Below are positions 47,236 to 58,200 of a stretch of DNA of 64,000 bases, piece after piece. The position numbers and the translations under genes were made by a program. The DNA is from Adineta ricciae (taxonomy: Eukaryota > Rotifera > Eurotatoria > Adinetida > Adinetidae). The stretch's first letter is position 1. Each line of letters starts with the position of its first letter. Location of the stretch: positions 8,656-72,655 of the forward strand of contig CAJNOJ010000359.1 of NCBI GenBank assembly GCA_905250025.1, written 5' to 3'. The notes under the pieces are model-generated. The model searched no databases. It was given only the letters and a program-made list of their open reading frames with translations, and was not told where the DNA came from.

Positions 47236-49098
47236 TCATCGACAGCTTTCAAGTTTCATGTCAAAATGAAAATGAACAAATAAAGTCTTCTTGTAATCTA
47301 TTGGCATTTTTTGTTCATAAGGAGTATCGAGAACGTTTTGTCGTAATGTTTCGTAATTATAATTTGTTAATGGTTCATTAATATTGAATTTGTGTAGTAG
47401 ACGATGAAAGTGTTGATCGATAAATTTTACTGGATATTTATTAAGTAAAAGATCCATTCTTAATTTACCACGTTCATTTGTATAATCTTGAAATGTGGAA
47501 CAATACCGAATTGCTCTAAGTAACATAGTAAATGGTATGTTCTGTTTCATATGTAATGGATGAACGCTATGAAATGGTAAATAATATGGTTCATAGGATG
47601 GTTTATGATAAACGGAAGTTATTAAATTGCCATCTTGATTAATAATTTGTAAATCCAGAAAATTAATTGGAATGCTTGTATTAGCTTTAAGAATAATATT
47701 CTCATCGAATTTATTCCATCGATCAATTTGTTGTAGTAAATGACGTTGTGGCCAATTAATTATAATAAACAGATCATCAATATAACGAAAATATAAACCA
47801 AAACTGTTATGAATTTGACGAATAATATCTTGTTCAAAAAAGAACATATAACAGTTGGCTATAGTTAGAGTAAGAGGAGAACCCATTGCTCCTCCTCTTA
47901 CTTGATGATAATATTGACCATTATACGAGAAATAATTATTTTGAATCACGAATCTAGCTAAACGAATAATCGCTTCTGTTTTGAGATCTTTAATTTGTTT
48001 TAATTGAAGATAATCTAACATTTTCTTTAAAGATAAAACACCTTCAATTTGAGGGATCATTGTATAAAGATCTGAAACATCTATTGTACATAATAAAGTC
48101 TCTTGTTTCATATGAATGATAGACCATTTTCTCAAATGTTGAATTAATTCAAAACTAGAAGTAATAGTGGTTTTTGAAGCCATTCGATTAAATAATGGTT
48201 GTAAGAGATCATCCAAATATTTCGAGATCTTTATTGTGGGATGTTTAAGACCGGTAACAATGGGTCGAAGTGGAGTATCTAATTTATGAGCTTTTGGTAA
48301 ATAATAGAGATGAGCTAATTCAACTTCATCTGTTCCAATACATAATTGCTCATATTGTTTTTGTGTAATCCATTTAGCTAGACGTAAATCCAATAGATAT
48401 TTATTTGTACGAATGATAAGATCTGGTAATGGATTATTTGTACCAATACATTGATAGGCTTGTGTACGATCCATATAATCCTTTGATTGCTTATCATAAT
48501 GTTCACTTGTTCCTAGATGAAATACTTTTGATTTATCAGTTTTTCGAAGAATTGTATTTGTTGACCGAATTTTATATTGAAGTCGTTTAATTATACGACG
48601 ATAATTCTTAGTCTTTTCTTTCTTCTTCTTCTTTAATTGATTTGTTGTGTGTGAAGAATGTAATTCTTGTAATATCGAATCTAACTCTAATATAAATTGT
48701 TGTACTGGAGGACCGGGATTGACTTTATGTTCATGAAAACAAGCTTCAAGTTTTCGTTGAAGTGTAGTTAGTTCAATTGTACGTCGTCCTATAGCTGTTT
48801 GTGGATTATTGAAGATGAAACGAGGACCTAATCGAAGTAGATATTTTTCATCTTCAGTTAGATTGATATTTGTCTGTGCTTGATTAATTATATTTGGACC
48901 GATAATGCAGTTCCTATGATGGGAACATAAGTCTGAGCGTCGATCCTGTTGTTGTTGGTGGTGATTTCGCTGTCGACTCGATATTCCTCTAAAAATGAAC
49001 TGCTTGTTGAAGTTGTAAATCGTATCGTTGAAGACGTAATTTATGATAATCTTTAAATGCTTCAAGACAAACTTCAGGATCAATTTCATTGGTATCAT
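47236..49098 (-). CDS. Athena-type Penelope-like reverse transcriptase (ORF2), C-terminally truncated
   Basis: RT motifs: LYYLPKAHKLDTPLRPIV, LCTIDVSDLYTMIP (motif A), RGGAMGSPLTLTIANCYMFF (motif B), FRYIDDLFII (catalytic YIDD, motif C), INFLDLQI and VYHKP. No GIY-YIG endonuclease follows, as in Athena elements, which extend chromosome ends rather than cutting targets. True coding probably begins near 48996, where ORF1 ends in the overlapping frame; the first ~35 residues shown are in the overlap. The frame ends soon after LFVHF, earlier than usual for the family, so about 50-60 C-terminal residues are missing at a junction near 47265. Confidence 0.85.
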   Translation of the reverse strand: MIPMKLILKFVLKHLKIIINYVFNDTIYNFNKQFIFRGISSRQRNHHQQQQDRRSDLCSHHRNCIIGPNIINQAQTNINLTEDEKYLLRLGPRFIFNNPQTAIGRRTIELTTLQRKLEACFHEHKVNPGPPVQQFILELDSILQELHSSHTTNQLKKKKKEKTKNYRRIIKRLQYKIRSTNTILRKTDKSKVFHLGTSEHYDKQSKDYMDRTQAYQCIGTNNPLPDLIIRTNKYLLDLRLAKWITQKQYEQLCIGTDEVELAHLYYLPKAHKLDTPLRPIVTGLKHPTIKISKYLDDLLQPLFNRMASKTTITSSFELIQHLRKWSIIHMKQETLLCTIDVSDLYTMIPQIEGVLSLKKMLDYLQLKQIKDLKTEAIIRLARFVIQNNYFSYNGQYYHQVRGGAMGSPLTLTIANCYMFFFEQDIIRQIHNSFGLYFRYIDDLFIIINWPQRHLLQQIDRWNKFDENIILKANTSIPINFLDLQIINQDGNLITSVYHKPSYEPYYLPFHSVHPLHMKQNIPFTMLLRAIRYCSTFQDYTNERGKLRMDLLLNKYPVKFIDQHFHRLLHKFNINEPLTNYNYETLRQNVLDTPYEQKMPIDYKKTLFVHFHFDMKLESCR

Positions 49099-50350
49099 CT
49101 TTTGGAAAACCTTTAATTAATTGATCAATTTCATATTTTAATAATTCTGCATCTTCAGCAAGTGTATTTGTAAATACTTCCATTGCTTCTTTATGATAAT
49201 TCATGGTAATTTGATTCATTCTATCATAAATAGCTTGTGTCTCTGCTGGTGTACGAATTGTTTTATTGAATTTAAAATTAAGATTTGTTTTGGCAACAAA
49301 TTTTGGAAGAATATTAAATCTTAATCGCTTATCAGCTGTATGGTAATTTTTATTGGTCGTATGCCATACTTTAACTTTTGTTCTGATAATTTCATGTGCA
49401 CAGATTTGATTTGGTGTTGCTATTTGTTTAAAATCTTCAAATGATTTATATTCAATCATTTCTAATTTAGCTAATTTAACACGATTTTCAGCCATATTTC
49501 GTATATGTTGAATATTTTCTTCAATATAATTAATTAATAATTTATCGACTTTTTGAATATCATTTCGAAGAAATTCTGGATCTGTGTGATTATCTATACT
49601 GGTAGAAGGAGCAGTAGTGGTATTAGTAGTAGCAGTAATAGTAGTAGCAGTAATAGCAGGAGTAATATTAATATCTGGTGCACCTGCAAGAATAATCATA
49701 TCTGCAGGATTATTTGAATTTGTCATTGTTGTTTTTGTTTGTTTTGAACGCTTTTTTACCGCTGTATAATTCCAATAATTACCTAATTCAATTTGTAAAC
49801 TAGTAATTTCAGCTGCTTTCTGATGAATTTTAGTTTTGAATTGGGAAAGTTTCTTATTAATAAATTGAAAATTATTAGCTGTATTTTTTCTATTATTGGT
49901 TCGATTAACAATTTCTTTTGCCCAATGTTTAGATTCTTGAGCTAATTTCAAATAATTTTCCCATACTTGGTATTCATACTGTGTTCGAAGCCATTCATCA
50001 TAGATTGGAGCCGCTTTCATAAGATAATTTTGATTACCAGGACTTTGAATAATATCCTTATTAATTGGATTATCAGAAAACCATTTAAATATTCGATTAC
50101 TATCAAGATAGGATCGAATTTTTATTTTCTTATTACTATTAGTTTTCTTTTTATTATTATTATCAACAGATGTTGGTTCATTATCTTCATCATCATTTGC
50201 TTGTGGTTCATCTTTATCGTTGTCGTCATTATCTGTATCAACAACAAAACGAATTTTATTTTTATTTTTATTTTTATTTTGCTGCTGCTGTTGTTGTTGT
50301 TGTTTACGAGGGTGAGGGTGTGGGTGAGGGTGAGGGTGTGAGTCAAGCAT
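48989..50350 (-). CDS. Athena ORF1, coiled-coil structural protein
   Basis: Start chosen at the ATG at 50350 (reading MLDSHPHPHPHP...), because an earlier ATG at 50386 lies inside the ribozyme core and would be separated by self-cleavage. The first residues are translated from telomere-complement repeats, then come poly-Gln, an Asn/Lys run and an acidic stretch. The body is helical and charged, with likely coiled coils (about 140-200 and 270-310). It ends CATTTTTAG at 48989 and overlaps the RT frame by about 110 nt in the +1 frame. Terminon ORFs with coiled coils are thought to be structural or RNA-binding. The frame is intact. Confidence 0.75.
   Translation of the reverse strand: MLDSHPHPHPHPHPRKQQQQQQQQNKNKNKNKIRFVVDTDNDDNDKDEPQANDDEDNEPTSVDNNNKKKTNSNKKIKIRSYLDSNRIFKWFSDNPINKDIIQSPGNQNYLMKAAPIYDEWLRTQYEYQVWENYLKLAQESKHWAKEIVNRTNNRKNTANNFQFINKKLSQFKTKIHQKAAEITSLQIELGNYWNYTAVKKRSKQTKTTMTNSNNPADMIILAGAPDINITPAITATTITATTNTTTAPSTSIDNHTDPEFLRNDIQKVDKLLINYIEENIQHIRNMAENRVKLAKLEMIEYKSFEDFKQIATPNQICAHEIIRTKVKVWHTTNKNYHTADKRLRFNILPKFVAKTNLNFKFNKTIRTPAETQAIYDRMNQITMNYHKEAMEVFTNTLAEDAELLKYEIDQLIKGFPKDDTNEIDPEVCLEAFKDYHKLRLQRYDLQLQQAVHF
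50308..50342 (+). repeat. Telomere-type repeats (GAGGGT/GTGGGT) inside Athena ORF1
   Basis: Six units of GAGGGT and GTGGGT on the plus strand. On the element's own strand they read CACCCTCACCC and directly follow the ribozyme. In Terminons such C-rich runs in the RNA are proposed to pair with the G-rich chromosome end. Confidence 0.85.
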
Positions 50351-50351
50351 T

Positions 50352-50393
50352 CTACGACGCGTTTCGACTAGGCTTAGTAGTCTCATCAGGTAG
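50352..50393 (-). ncRNA. Hammerhead ribozyme (type I) at the head of Athena
   Basis: Read on the minus strand: stem I CTAC (50393-50390), CTGATGA (50389-50383), stem II GACTA/TAGTC with a 7-base loop, GAA, minimal stem III ACGCGT, cleavage base C (50356), and GTAG (50355-50352) closing stem I. Predicted cleavage between 50356 and 50355 leaves a 5-base leader before the ORF1 ATG. Stem III and the GAAACGCGTC string are identical to those of the orphan ribozyme at 7767. Confidence 0.9.
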
Positions 50394-50412
50394 TTTCGAC
50401 TTTGTAGTCATC

Positions 50413-50428
50413 GTTAGGGTGTGGGTGA
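50413..50428 (+). repeat. Second telomere-type run upstream of the ribozyme
   Basis: GTTAGGGTGTGGGTGAA. Together with 50308-50342 it brackets the ribozyme, as expected if units are joined head to tail through telomere repeats. Confidence 0.6.
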
Positions 50429-50429
50429 A

Positions 50430-51120
50430 TTTGAAATGACGATGTAAAGCAATTCAAGTCAAGCAAGCATTTCTTGTGTTCACGAATGCATAGAGGGCAT
50501 TTGAGTAGATATATCCACAGAGACACGTTCGAATAAGTGCGAGAAACTTATTCGAAAAGATCATGAGATCAAAGTAGGACTCCAACCCACAGGTTCCGAT
50601 AACCGGTCGGCTAGTCTAAGAATTGAACTGTTTGAAATGTCACTTCAACTAGTTAATAACTACATATCAACATATCTGGCTGGATATGGTGCATGTATCG
50701 GAACAAAAGTGAAGATAAGATACACTTGAATGAAGTCCTGTTGCTACACGAGGACTAGAAAGATCTATTCAAGTAAGTAGAAGAAATGTTGACAGAAGGA
50801 AAACAGAACTGGGTATCCACGATAAATAAATAGTATTTCCTAAAGCGATATTAAGATTTACCTGGACAATAACTGTCAGCAAAACAAGATTGCAAAGATT
50901 CTGATGAAATGTTTGATGTACTAGAGTTACACACGGCGCACATTCAGTTAATTCCACTTCACAATATTCTTTATGTAAAAATCGGATTTATCCAGAAAGA
51001 AACGTGTGTGTGTGAAATTCCCGACTTGAATGCAGTTATTAAACTAGCAGTTCGAGCATTCCGCTGTTTCTGCTAGCTGGGCGTTCCATAGCACCCTCAC
51101 TATGACCATGCCTCCACACC
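50430..51120. other. No gene recognised
   Basis: Upstream of the Athena unit; no coding signal. A tRNA-like T-arm at about 50575-50600 was considered and not accepted. Confidence 0.35.
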
Positions 51121-51220
51121 TTCGCCGTATACACCCACCGTGACACCCACACTATGGTCATACCCTGCCCAAACACATCGTCGCTGTATACACCCACCGT
51201 GGCACCCGCATTATGTGGTT
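51086..51220 (+). repeat. ~60-bp repeat with CACCC words
   Basis: GTATACACCCACCGTGACAC and GTATACACCCACCGTGGCAC recur about 60 bases apart, each with ACTATG(G/A) nearby. The CACCC content hints at telomere-related origin. Confidence 0.5.
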
Positions 51221-51689
51221 GTCGATATTGCCATTAGTTCGATAAGCAAGTGTCTTTCGTCAAAGTTCATCGTCAAATTCAAGAGTGGTACGGCTTAAGT
51301 GATACAGGGCCCAAGCGAATTGCATGTTGGCTTGTGATTTATGGCCATGAGCGTTGAGGAAGTTATTCGTCGAAAGCAGTATGATGATCAAAAGCAGCCG
51401 TTGAATACTGAACAAGACCGAACGTTTCATGATTATATCGATCGGAATGGATTAAGTGGCGATGGTGGTGTTGTTATTGACTGATGCACGTGCAGCAAAG
51501 GTAAGTCTGATCATGCTTGTCTGTTCGGAAAAAAACGATTTTCTTGAATTTCTTGGTATAGATAATGATATTGCGTCGAATATGTCAGCATCAACGGCAT
51601 TGGTATCGTGTGTTCCGTTGTGCTAACAACAGTTGTAGAGGACCATGTGGTAAGATGCGAATCGTTATGCTCTTTGAAACGTTCTCTCG

Positions 51690-51775
51690 CTCTCTGTTTG
51701 NCGGACGGGACGGGACAGCAAGTCTATAGGGCGGGACGGGACGGGACGAAAAAATCATGGTCCCGCCGGTCTCTG
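51690..51775 (+). repeat. GGGACGGGAC repeat at single-N join
   Basis: CGGACGGGACGGGACAG and GGGCGGGACGGGACGGGACG around the N at 51701. Similar to the words at 15990-16210; possibly a second hAT subterminal remnant. Confidence 0.5.
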
Positions 51776-52350
51776 ATGTATAACTCGAAGAGACAGTTCG
51801 AGTTTTAAACTTCTAAATTTCTAAATTTCTTTCAGTTTAGAAAGGTCACCATGTGTGTAGCGAGGAAGAATAGCCAGGTGTGGATGTAGGGGATGGTGCG
51901 AAGAGTACATCTCAACGTGAGGGTGCACAGGGCAGATCTTAGAATGAGGGTGAAGGAAAGGGTGCGGAGGGCAGACATCAAAATGAGGATGAGTGAAGTT
52001 GAAAGGAGCATTAAAAGTTTAAAACTCGAGTACTCGAATTTGAAACTGAAGGAAATTTAGAAGTTTAATACTCGACTCGAGTTAACGATTTCTACACTAC
52101 TCAAATTGGATATAAATATAAACTATACTTGTCTTAAAAGATGGCGCTCTCGTATGTCATATATATATATTGTTCGGGCAACGTGATGTCGCCCTGCACA
52201 CTCATCTATATTCTTTCTCGTCTCGCTTCTCGATATATATATATATACAGAAGATAAGAATGTTTCATTTTGTTTTTTATATGTTTGAAGAGACATATTC
52301 TTTCAATGACACATATGTTTTTGTTCTTTTTTATCAGATAAAAAAGAAAC

Positions 52351-53313
52351 ATGCCTCTTTTTGAAACTATACCAATTGATGTTGAACAAGTTCGTCAACT
52401 TGCTCGTGATCATTGGAATGTGGAATTAGGTGAATGTGTCAAAACTTCACAAAATCATACATTTCTCGTCAATAATGGTATCGGTGAACGTTTCGTTCTA
52501 CGGGTGGCACCGGATCCAAACGATAAACGATCCGAAAGCATCGAATTAGAAGTGGCTCTATTAGAATATTTGTACGAACATAAACTTCCTGTATGTCGAG
52601 CAATTCAGAGCTCAATCACTTCTTCTGCCATAGTTCGTAGCGATGGTTCCTTGATTCTTTGTCTCTTTAGATTTGCTACTGGAGAACCTATCGTTTATAC
52701 AGATTGGACATGGATAACAAATCGAGAGATTGTCATCGGTCTTGGCCGATGGTTTGCTCGTCTTCATCAACTTACACGTCGCTTTGTTCAAGAACAACCA
52801 GTACTTGCTGCTCGTGCCCGCTATTGGACTACGATTCATGATGGAATACTAGCCAGTGTAGAAGTTGACGAACATGACAAGAAACTGATATCAGATCCAG
52901 CATATTTTGGAATTATTCATGGTGATGTCATTGCAAGTAATTATTATTGGGATTCGACTATGAAATTGCCATGCGTGTATGATTGGGATGAACTACAACA
53001 ATCGTGGTTTCTTTACGATTTATCGGCACCTATTTGGGGTGTCATTATACTGGAAAAAGCCGGTTCACCTATTGATCAATCCGTGGTACCGCAGGCTAAT
53101 TCAGAACTTTATACAACATGGTTAATCGACGGGTATCAATCAGATGGAGACAAGTCCATTGTTGATCGTGCAGCTCTTCAACGAATGATTACAATACGTC
53201 GAGAACTTTACAAACGATTTTGTCGACAAGCTTTAGCGGAATTATCAATCGAACATCCAGTAGCACAATTTTGTAAATTTATGGCTGATTTTTTTGATAA
53301 TGAAGAAAAATAA
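52351..53313 (+). CDS. APH-family kinase-like protein, single exon
   Basis: A 320-aa frame with the aminoglycoside phosphotransferase fold signature: N-lobe LVNNGIGERFVLRVAPD, acidic helix ELEVALLEYLYEHKLPV, catalytic loop IIHGDVIASNYYW (about 190), metal-binding VYDWDELQQSWFLYDLS (about 213). The last block resembles bacterial RdoA/homoserine kinase II-type proteins. No intron, unlike most genes here, which fits acquisition from bacteria, a common event in bdelloids. The substrate cannot be told from sequence; drug resistance should not be assumed. A broken near-identical copy lies at 41767. The ATG follows an A-rich leader shared by both copies. Confidence 0.8.
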   Translation: MPLFETIPIDVEQVRQLARDHWNVELGECVKTSQNHTFLVNNGIGERFVLRVAPDPNDKRSESIELEVALLEYLYEHKLPVCRAIQSSITSSAIVRSDGSLILCLFRFATGEPIVYTDWTWITNREIVIGLGRWFARLHQLTRRFVQEQPVLAARARYWTTIHDGILASVEVDEHDKKLISDPAYFGIIHGDVIASNYYWDSTMKLPCVYDWDELQQSWFLYDLSAPIWGVIILEKAGSPIDQSVVPQANSELYTTWLIDGYQSDGDKSIVDRAALQRMITIRRELYKRFCRQALAELSIEHPVAQFCKFMADFFDNEEK

Positions 53314-53545
53314 ATGTATATTTATAATTCACATCTTGAGGGTGTAGCATTGCTATGATGTAACAGACAGATATGCTTTATAAAAATGGGCACAGGATCA
53401 TCCTGACCTGTGCTCATCTCTGATCTATACTATACTCTTCACTGGATTTGATTGATGAGTATTTATTTGAAATCGAAACCATTAAATTACAGTAATTATT
53501 TTGTTTTATATTCATGTAGTGATTAAATCAATACATAAATCAGAG
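53314..53545. other. 3' flank of APH-like gene
   Basis: AT-rich, no gene seen. Confidence 0.3.
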
Positions 53546-53546
53546 C

Positions 53547-53990
53547 TTAACTGAGACGTTGTCGAGGGTGTCGATAAATCAATGTTGGATTATGCAATAA
53601 AAACACACCCAACGCCCATTGTCATTGTGATCCTCCACACAATTGATCACGAAGAAGATGAATAAGAAAACAGAGTAACGCCGGATGTCGATGAGCACAT
53701 TCAATATGAATAAAAACACAATAGGCACTAAATCCTACATCCTTTGTTTCTACTTTACGACCTAATGGTGAATAATTCAATCGACACATGTATATGATGT
53801 CTTCGAAAAAGCTTCTCACAAGACGAATAATCGCTGCCACTAAACCAAGAAAAGCATCAAGAAAAATATTGAAATATAAAAAGATCATGAAAACACGTCG
53901 ATTGTTCAATGATAAGACATTCAATCGTTGTTGTAGAAAAACATATCTCGCAAAGACTTTTTTTCTTACAAAAGTCAGTCTAGGGCAGGT
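53547..53990 (-). pseudogene. STRA6-like receptor, C-terminal remnant
   Basis: The minus-strand frame shows LNVLSLNNRRVFMIFLYFN, hydrophobic helices, then MCRLNYSPLGRKVE, DVGFSAYCVFIHIECAHRHP. This follows the C-terminal part of STRA6-type retinol transporters (juxtamembrane helix, D-x-G-x3-Y-x-x(F/Y)-x4-E-x2-x-HP). A TGA at 53622-53624 interrupts the frame before FLLHNPTLIYRHP and the natural-looking stop at 53547. Upstream exons are absent. Confidence 0.6.
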
Positions 53991-53994
53991 ATTA

Positions 53995-55025
53995 ATAAAA
54001 AACGGGAACAGCACGAACTTCCAGTGTCCATGATAGATAGTGAAAAAAAATCGGGGACAAATGTAGAAAAATGACCCCATCGATACGCACACCCAGAATT
54101 TTTCTTATTGTTTATGTAAATACTCCAACTTGATCCTACGAACACTCACAGAATTTCACAATCGACATTCTGATATAAATATATGCTATCTTCAAAAAAT
54201 ATGTTCCCAGAAAAACCCACTGAAAACATTCAAAATCGTCTAATAGACGTCTGTAGATATATATGAACGCCCAAAAGGGTCATAGTAACATGTTAATATC
54301 TTCGTTTGTACGCTTACGAACACGCTCAAAAACGTTTGATCTCATCATTGATATGTCATTCTCACAGTATAATAAATGAAATGATGTGAAAAACATACCA
54401 ATATATAGAAAAAAAACAACCCGCAGAAACAAGCTAAAATATGAAAAAAAACCTCTAGTAATATTTGGATAAGTTAAAATAATAAAATATATGTAATATG
54501 AATCCCCGCTGGCATTACAAATAAAGTGAGATTCAATTACCGGAATGTGGTTTATAATCTTTTCCTATCTTTTTGCTTTGAAATCACGACACACACATAA
54601 AAATAACTACTACAAGACGATGTCAAAGATATTAATATTCACCAATATTGATAAAAAGAGGGCTTTCATAATTCGCTTGCCCCAAGCATCCTCTTCGAAG
54701 TGAAAAAGTATATCCCTAGAGATCCGAGGAATTTGAGTGAATTTGCTCGATATCTAACCAGTAATCGAATCCGTTCATCGATGAATGGATGATTCCATCT
54801 TATGAGACGCGAGGAATTTGAGGAATCGCTCGAGATCTGATTGATGATTGGAGTTTTATCGGATAAGTGTATATTTTTTAAATATTCCAGGTGTAACAAA
54901 AGTATATATTCAAATTGACAATAGGTGTCAATGATCGATTTCAAGATGCTTTGATTTTACACAGCGCTACAGTAGTCGTACTATGAAGTACTAACATGAT
55001 CTGGTCTACGCATAAGCAGACTTTC
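53995..55025. other. No gene recognised
   Basis: AT-rich with only short open frames and no family signature. Confidence 0.4.
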
Positions 55026-55028
55026 CCG

Positions 55029-55167
55029 ATACCCTCACTATTGCCTTTTCCCTCTAGCGGAGCCGTTCCTTACACCCTCAATTTGTGCTTTGCCTTCTGG
55101 TCGGACCTTCTCCTATACCCTCACCCTCACCCACACCCACATCCTCACCCCTCACCCTCACACCCAT
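55029..55167 (+). repeat. Telomere-like C-rich tract
   Basis: A dense block at 55117-55167 of CCCTCA and CCCACA units, with looser ACACCCTCA/ATACCCTCA words at 55029-55085. It is the longest telomere-type tract in the window. The G-rich strand is minus and points left, away from the gene that ends at 55279. No ribozyme core was found beside it. Confidence 0.75.
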
Positions 55168-55278
55168 TTCCAAGACGGATCAGTGCTTATGAATCTCTTG
55201 ATATATATTTTAATTTAAATCAAAACATAAAGATAGGTTCAGCTAGAATATACAATTAGACAAATTTATTTGATTAAG

Positions 55279-58200
55279 CTAATAAGCAGTCGGTGTAACT
55301 TTGTTTCGATAAAGGATTTTCATTGTAAATGAAACAAAGCGAGGTACAATAACTCGCAAAACTTTATTTAAACCACCTATAATACCAAATAATATTGTTG
55401 TAATATATGTAAATTCTCTTCTAACAATAAATGTATAAGTACATGATGAAACATTACATGATTGATAATAAAATGAATGTGAAAGTTTTTGATTCCATGT
55501 TTCTAACATTAACTTCGCGAATAAATCGGAAAATGTAGTATTTACCGTGTAGGAACTATTTTCATTCGGATTCAAAGCAGAAGGGAAAACATCAGTTGCA
55601 TATAATGGTACATTCATAGCAGATACGACGGCACGATCAATACATTTTTGTGAATAAAGACATTTCATTGATGAAAGAAGAACACTGTCAAGAATATAAC
55701 ATCCAATAAAGAAACCATCAAATGAAAATCTTGGATTTAAATTATCTTGAGTAATCGCTGGTATAATACATGATGAAGAAGTTAAACAGTTACAATTTCC
55801 ATAGCGTTTATTAGTTAAACCTATTGTTCGATTTGATCCTGTTTCATTTGCCAAGTCTAAATCTTCCACATTGAGATTAGTAAAGGAATTTGACACGATC
55901 TAGAATATATTAAACAACAAATAACTCTCATATTGCCCTAAAAATCGAACGGACATGATGAATATTAAGTGAGATCATTAAAGACTTTTCTTGTCAAACA
56001 CAATGTGAAAGAGAACGATGAAATATTTAAGGGCGAAATTTAGATTCCACACTCTTTTCTCCAACAGACGTTATTAATATCTCTGATTCACACTTATGCT
56101 TATAGATAGACAAAATCAAAACAACGCTCCGAATATCCGAAAATTTCTCACGTTTTATAGTTTTTATCTCTCGAAGATTGTGTGACACAGTCTTGTTCTA
56201 TCGTACTCACTTGATTTGCATATGTCACATCCCGAATAAGTTTGATCAAAATATTGATTTTTTGTTGACTAACTTGTATCATAGCTTGAATAAGAGGTTC
56301 AATATGTGCTTGAAGTTGTTCTTCACTTAAAACTTGATTTGAAATTAATGTTGCCGATAAAAATATATTCACTTGTTCTTCAACTGTTTTCCGAGATAAA
56401 TCACAAAAAACTCGAATTGCAGTAAATATTTCCCAACTGAATTGTCGATAATCATAGAAACGGACAAGTAAAATTGTCTGATGTACCAATAAGTCTAAAA
56501 ATCTAGTTTGACTAAACACACTTGAACATATCTGATGAAATTTCGGTGAAAATGATAGAAATGTTCGATAAGGAATGTAAATATTTGAACATGAACATAT
56601 GAGATTTGATGAAGAATATTGTTTATTAAGAGAAAGAAATTTATTATAAGATGGTTGATTAATTTCCACGAAACGTTCAGTAAATGTTAGAGATGTGTAA
56701 AATGTCAATATAATAAGAATAATAAGAAATAGAATAAGAAAAATTCGTGTTGATATTATTTGGTTTCGTTTTAAATCATTGAAATGACCAAAAGTATTGA
56801 TCGAATATATTTTCTTATATTGAGAATTAATAAAATTCCAAAAATTTCTTCTTTGAGAAATGTTTCGATTAGTTTTTCTTATTATATTCCGTAGAAATTG
56901 AACAACAATCTTGATAAAAACATGAAGTATTCCCATAATTCCTCCTATAAAACCAATCATTGTAAGAATAATATCTATAAAACTTTCTTGTGATTCTTTT
57001 TTATATGTACATGTTTGTGTTTTACATTTCTTAAAATAATTTTCATATGATATACTTTTCGTATAAGTATCGACCATTAATGTGTTCAAAATGTACGCAA
57101 TGGTTGCATTTTTTAAATAATTCGTCGGAATTTCCAATGGACGATATAAAATATTTTGAATATAATTGTGAAATAACTTAACATGAATAATATTATAGAA
57201 AGAAAGAAGAGATGAACTCATTAATGCTTGTAAAACATTACAATTTGTATAGAATTGATCAAAAGTAATATTTCCTAATTGATTCGAGAATATACATTTC
57301 CTGTTATCAAATGTATGATCAATTTTGTTAAAGAAAAGAACAGGTTTATTTAAATCTATTACACTCCAAGCACCTGATGGTTGAAATATAGCATCATTAG
57401 ATAAAAGATTATTAATAGTATTTGTATCAATCATAAGATTAATGAAAGTATTAAATGTTGAACATGCAACTGCAATTGTTTGATTAATAATCTCATTTAT
57501 TTTAGTTTGAAATTGATTTTCAAAGATTAATTCTGGACTTAAAAAGTGAGTATTATCCAATTGATCAAGTGCAAATTCTAATGTTTGTTTTGATAATTGA
57601 CAAAAAAGTGAAAGAATATAAAAGCGCTTTTGTAATATTTCAGCTTCATAATTATTTGTTGTATTAATTGTATTCAATAATGTTTGATTAACAAAGTCAC
57701 TAGAACATATTGGATGAAATCTAGGTTGTATTCTAATAAATGTTTTGAATGAAATCGTTATCATTGAACAAGAACATTTCAATGACGATTCATTTATATT
57801 ACTGATAAGATTAAACGAAGGAGTTTGTATTGTTAATGTTTTAATACTCATTGATGTAATATGATATTCAATTGAAATACATAATATTATCAAAAGTAAT
57901 ATTATATAAATACGAGTTGATAAAAATTCATTCTGAATATCAAATTCTGTTCGAGAATGCACTGATTTAAATAAATTGATTAGACGAATTCGTTTTATTA
58001 ATTTTTGTCGATTAAAAAGACGAGGTAACCGATGGATTGTGTTTTGATCTGGAAAATTATATAATTAAAGATAAGTTTCTCATAAAAGATTATTCTTTTT
58101 TTGTGAAAAAAAAGGCTGTAGGTATGAATATGCGTACTGATAAATTGAATACTCACGCTGAAAGAGACTCAGAATCTTTACTACAGACCTGAAATCAAGA

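Noticed and set aside
50570-50645. tRNA-like T-arm on the minus strand (GTGGG-TTGGAGT-CCTAC)
   Set aside because: The T-loop departs from the consensus and no matching acceptor or anticodon stem could be drawn.
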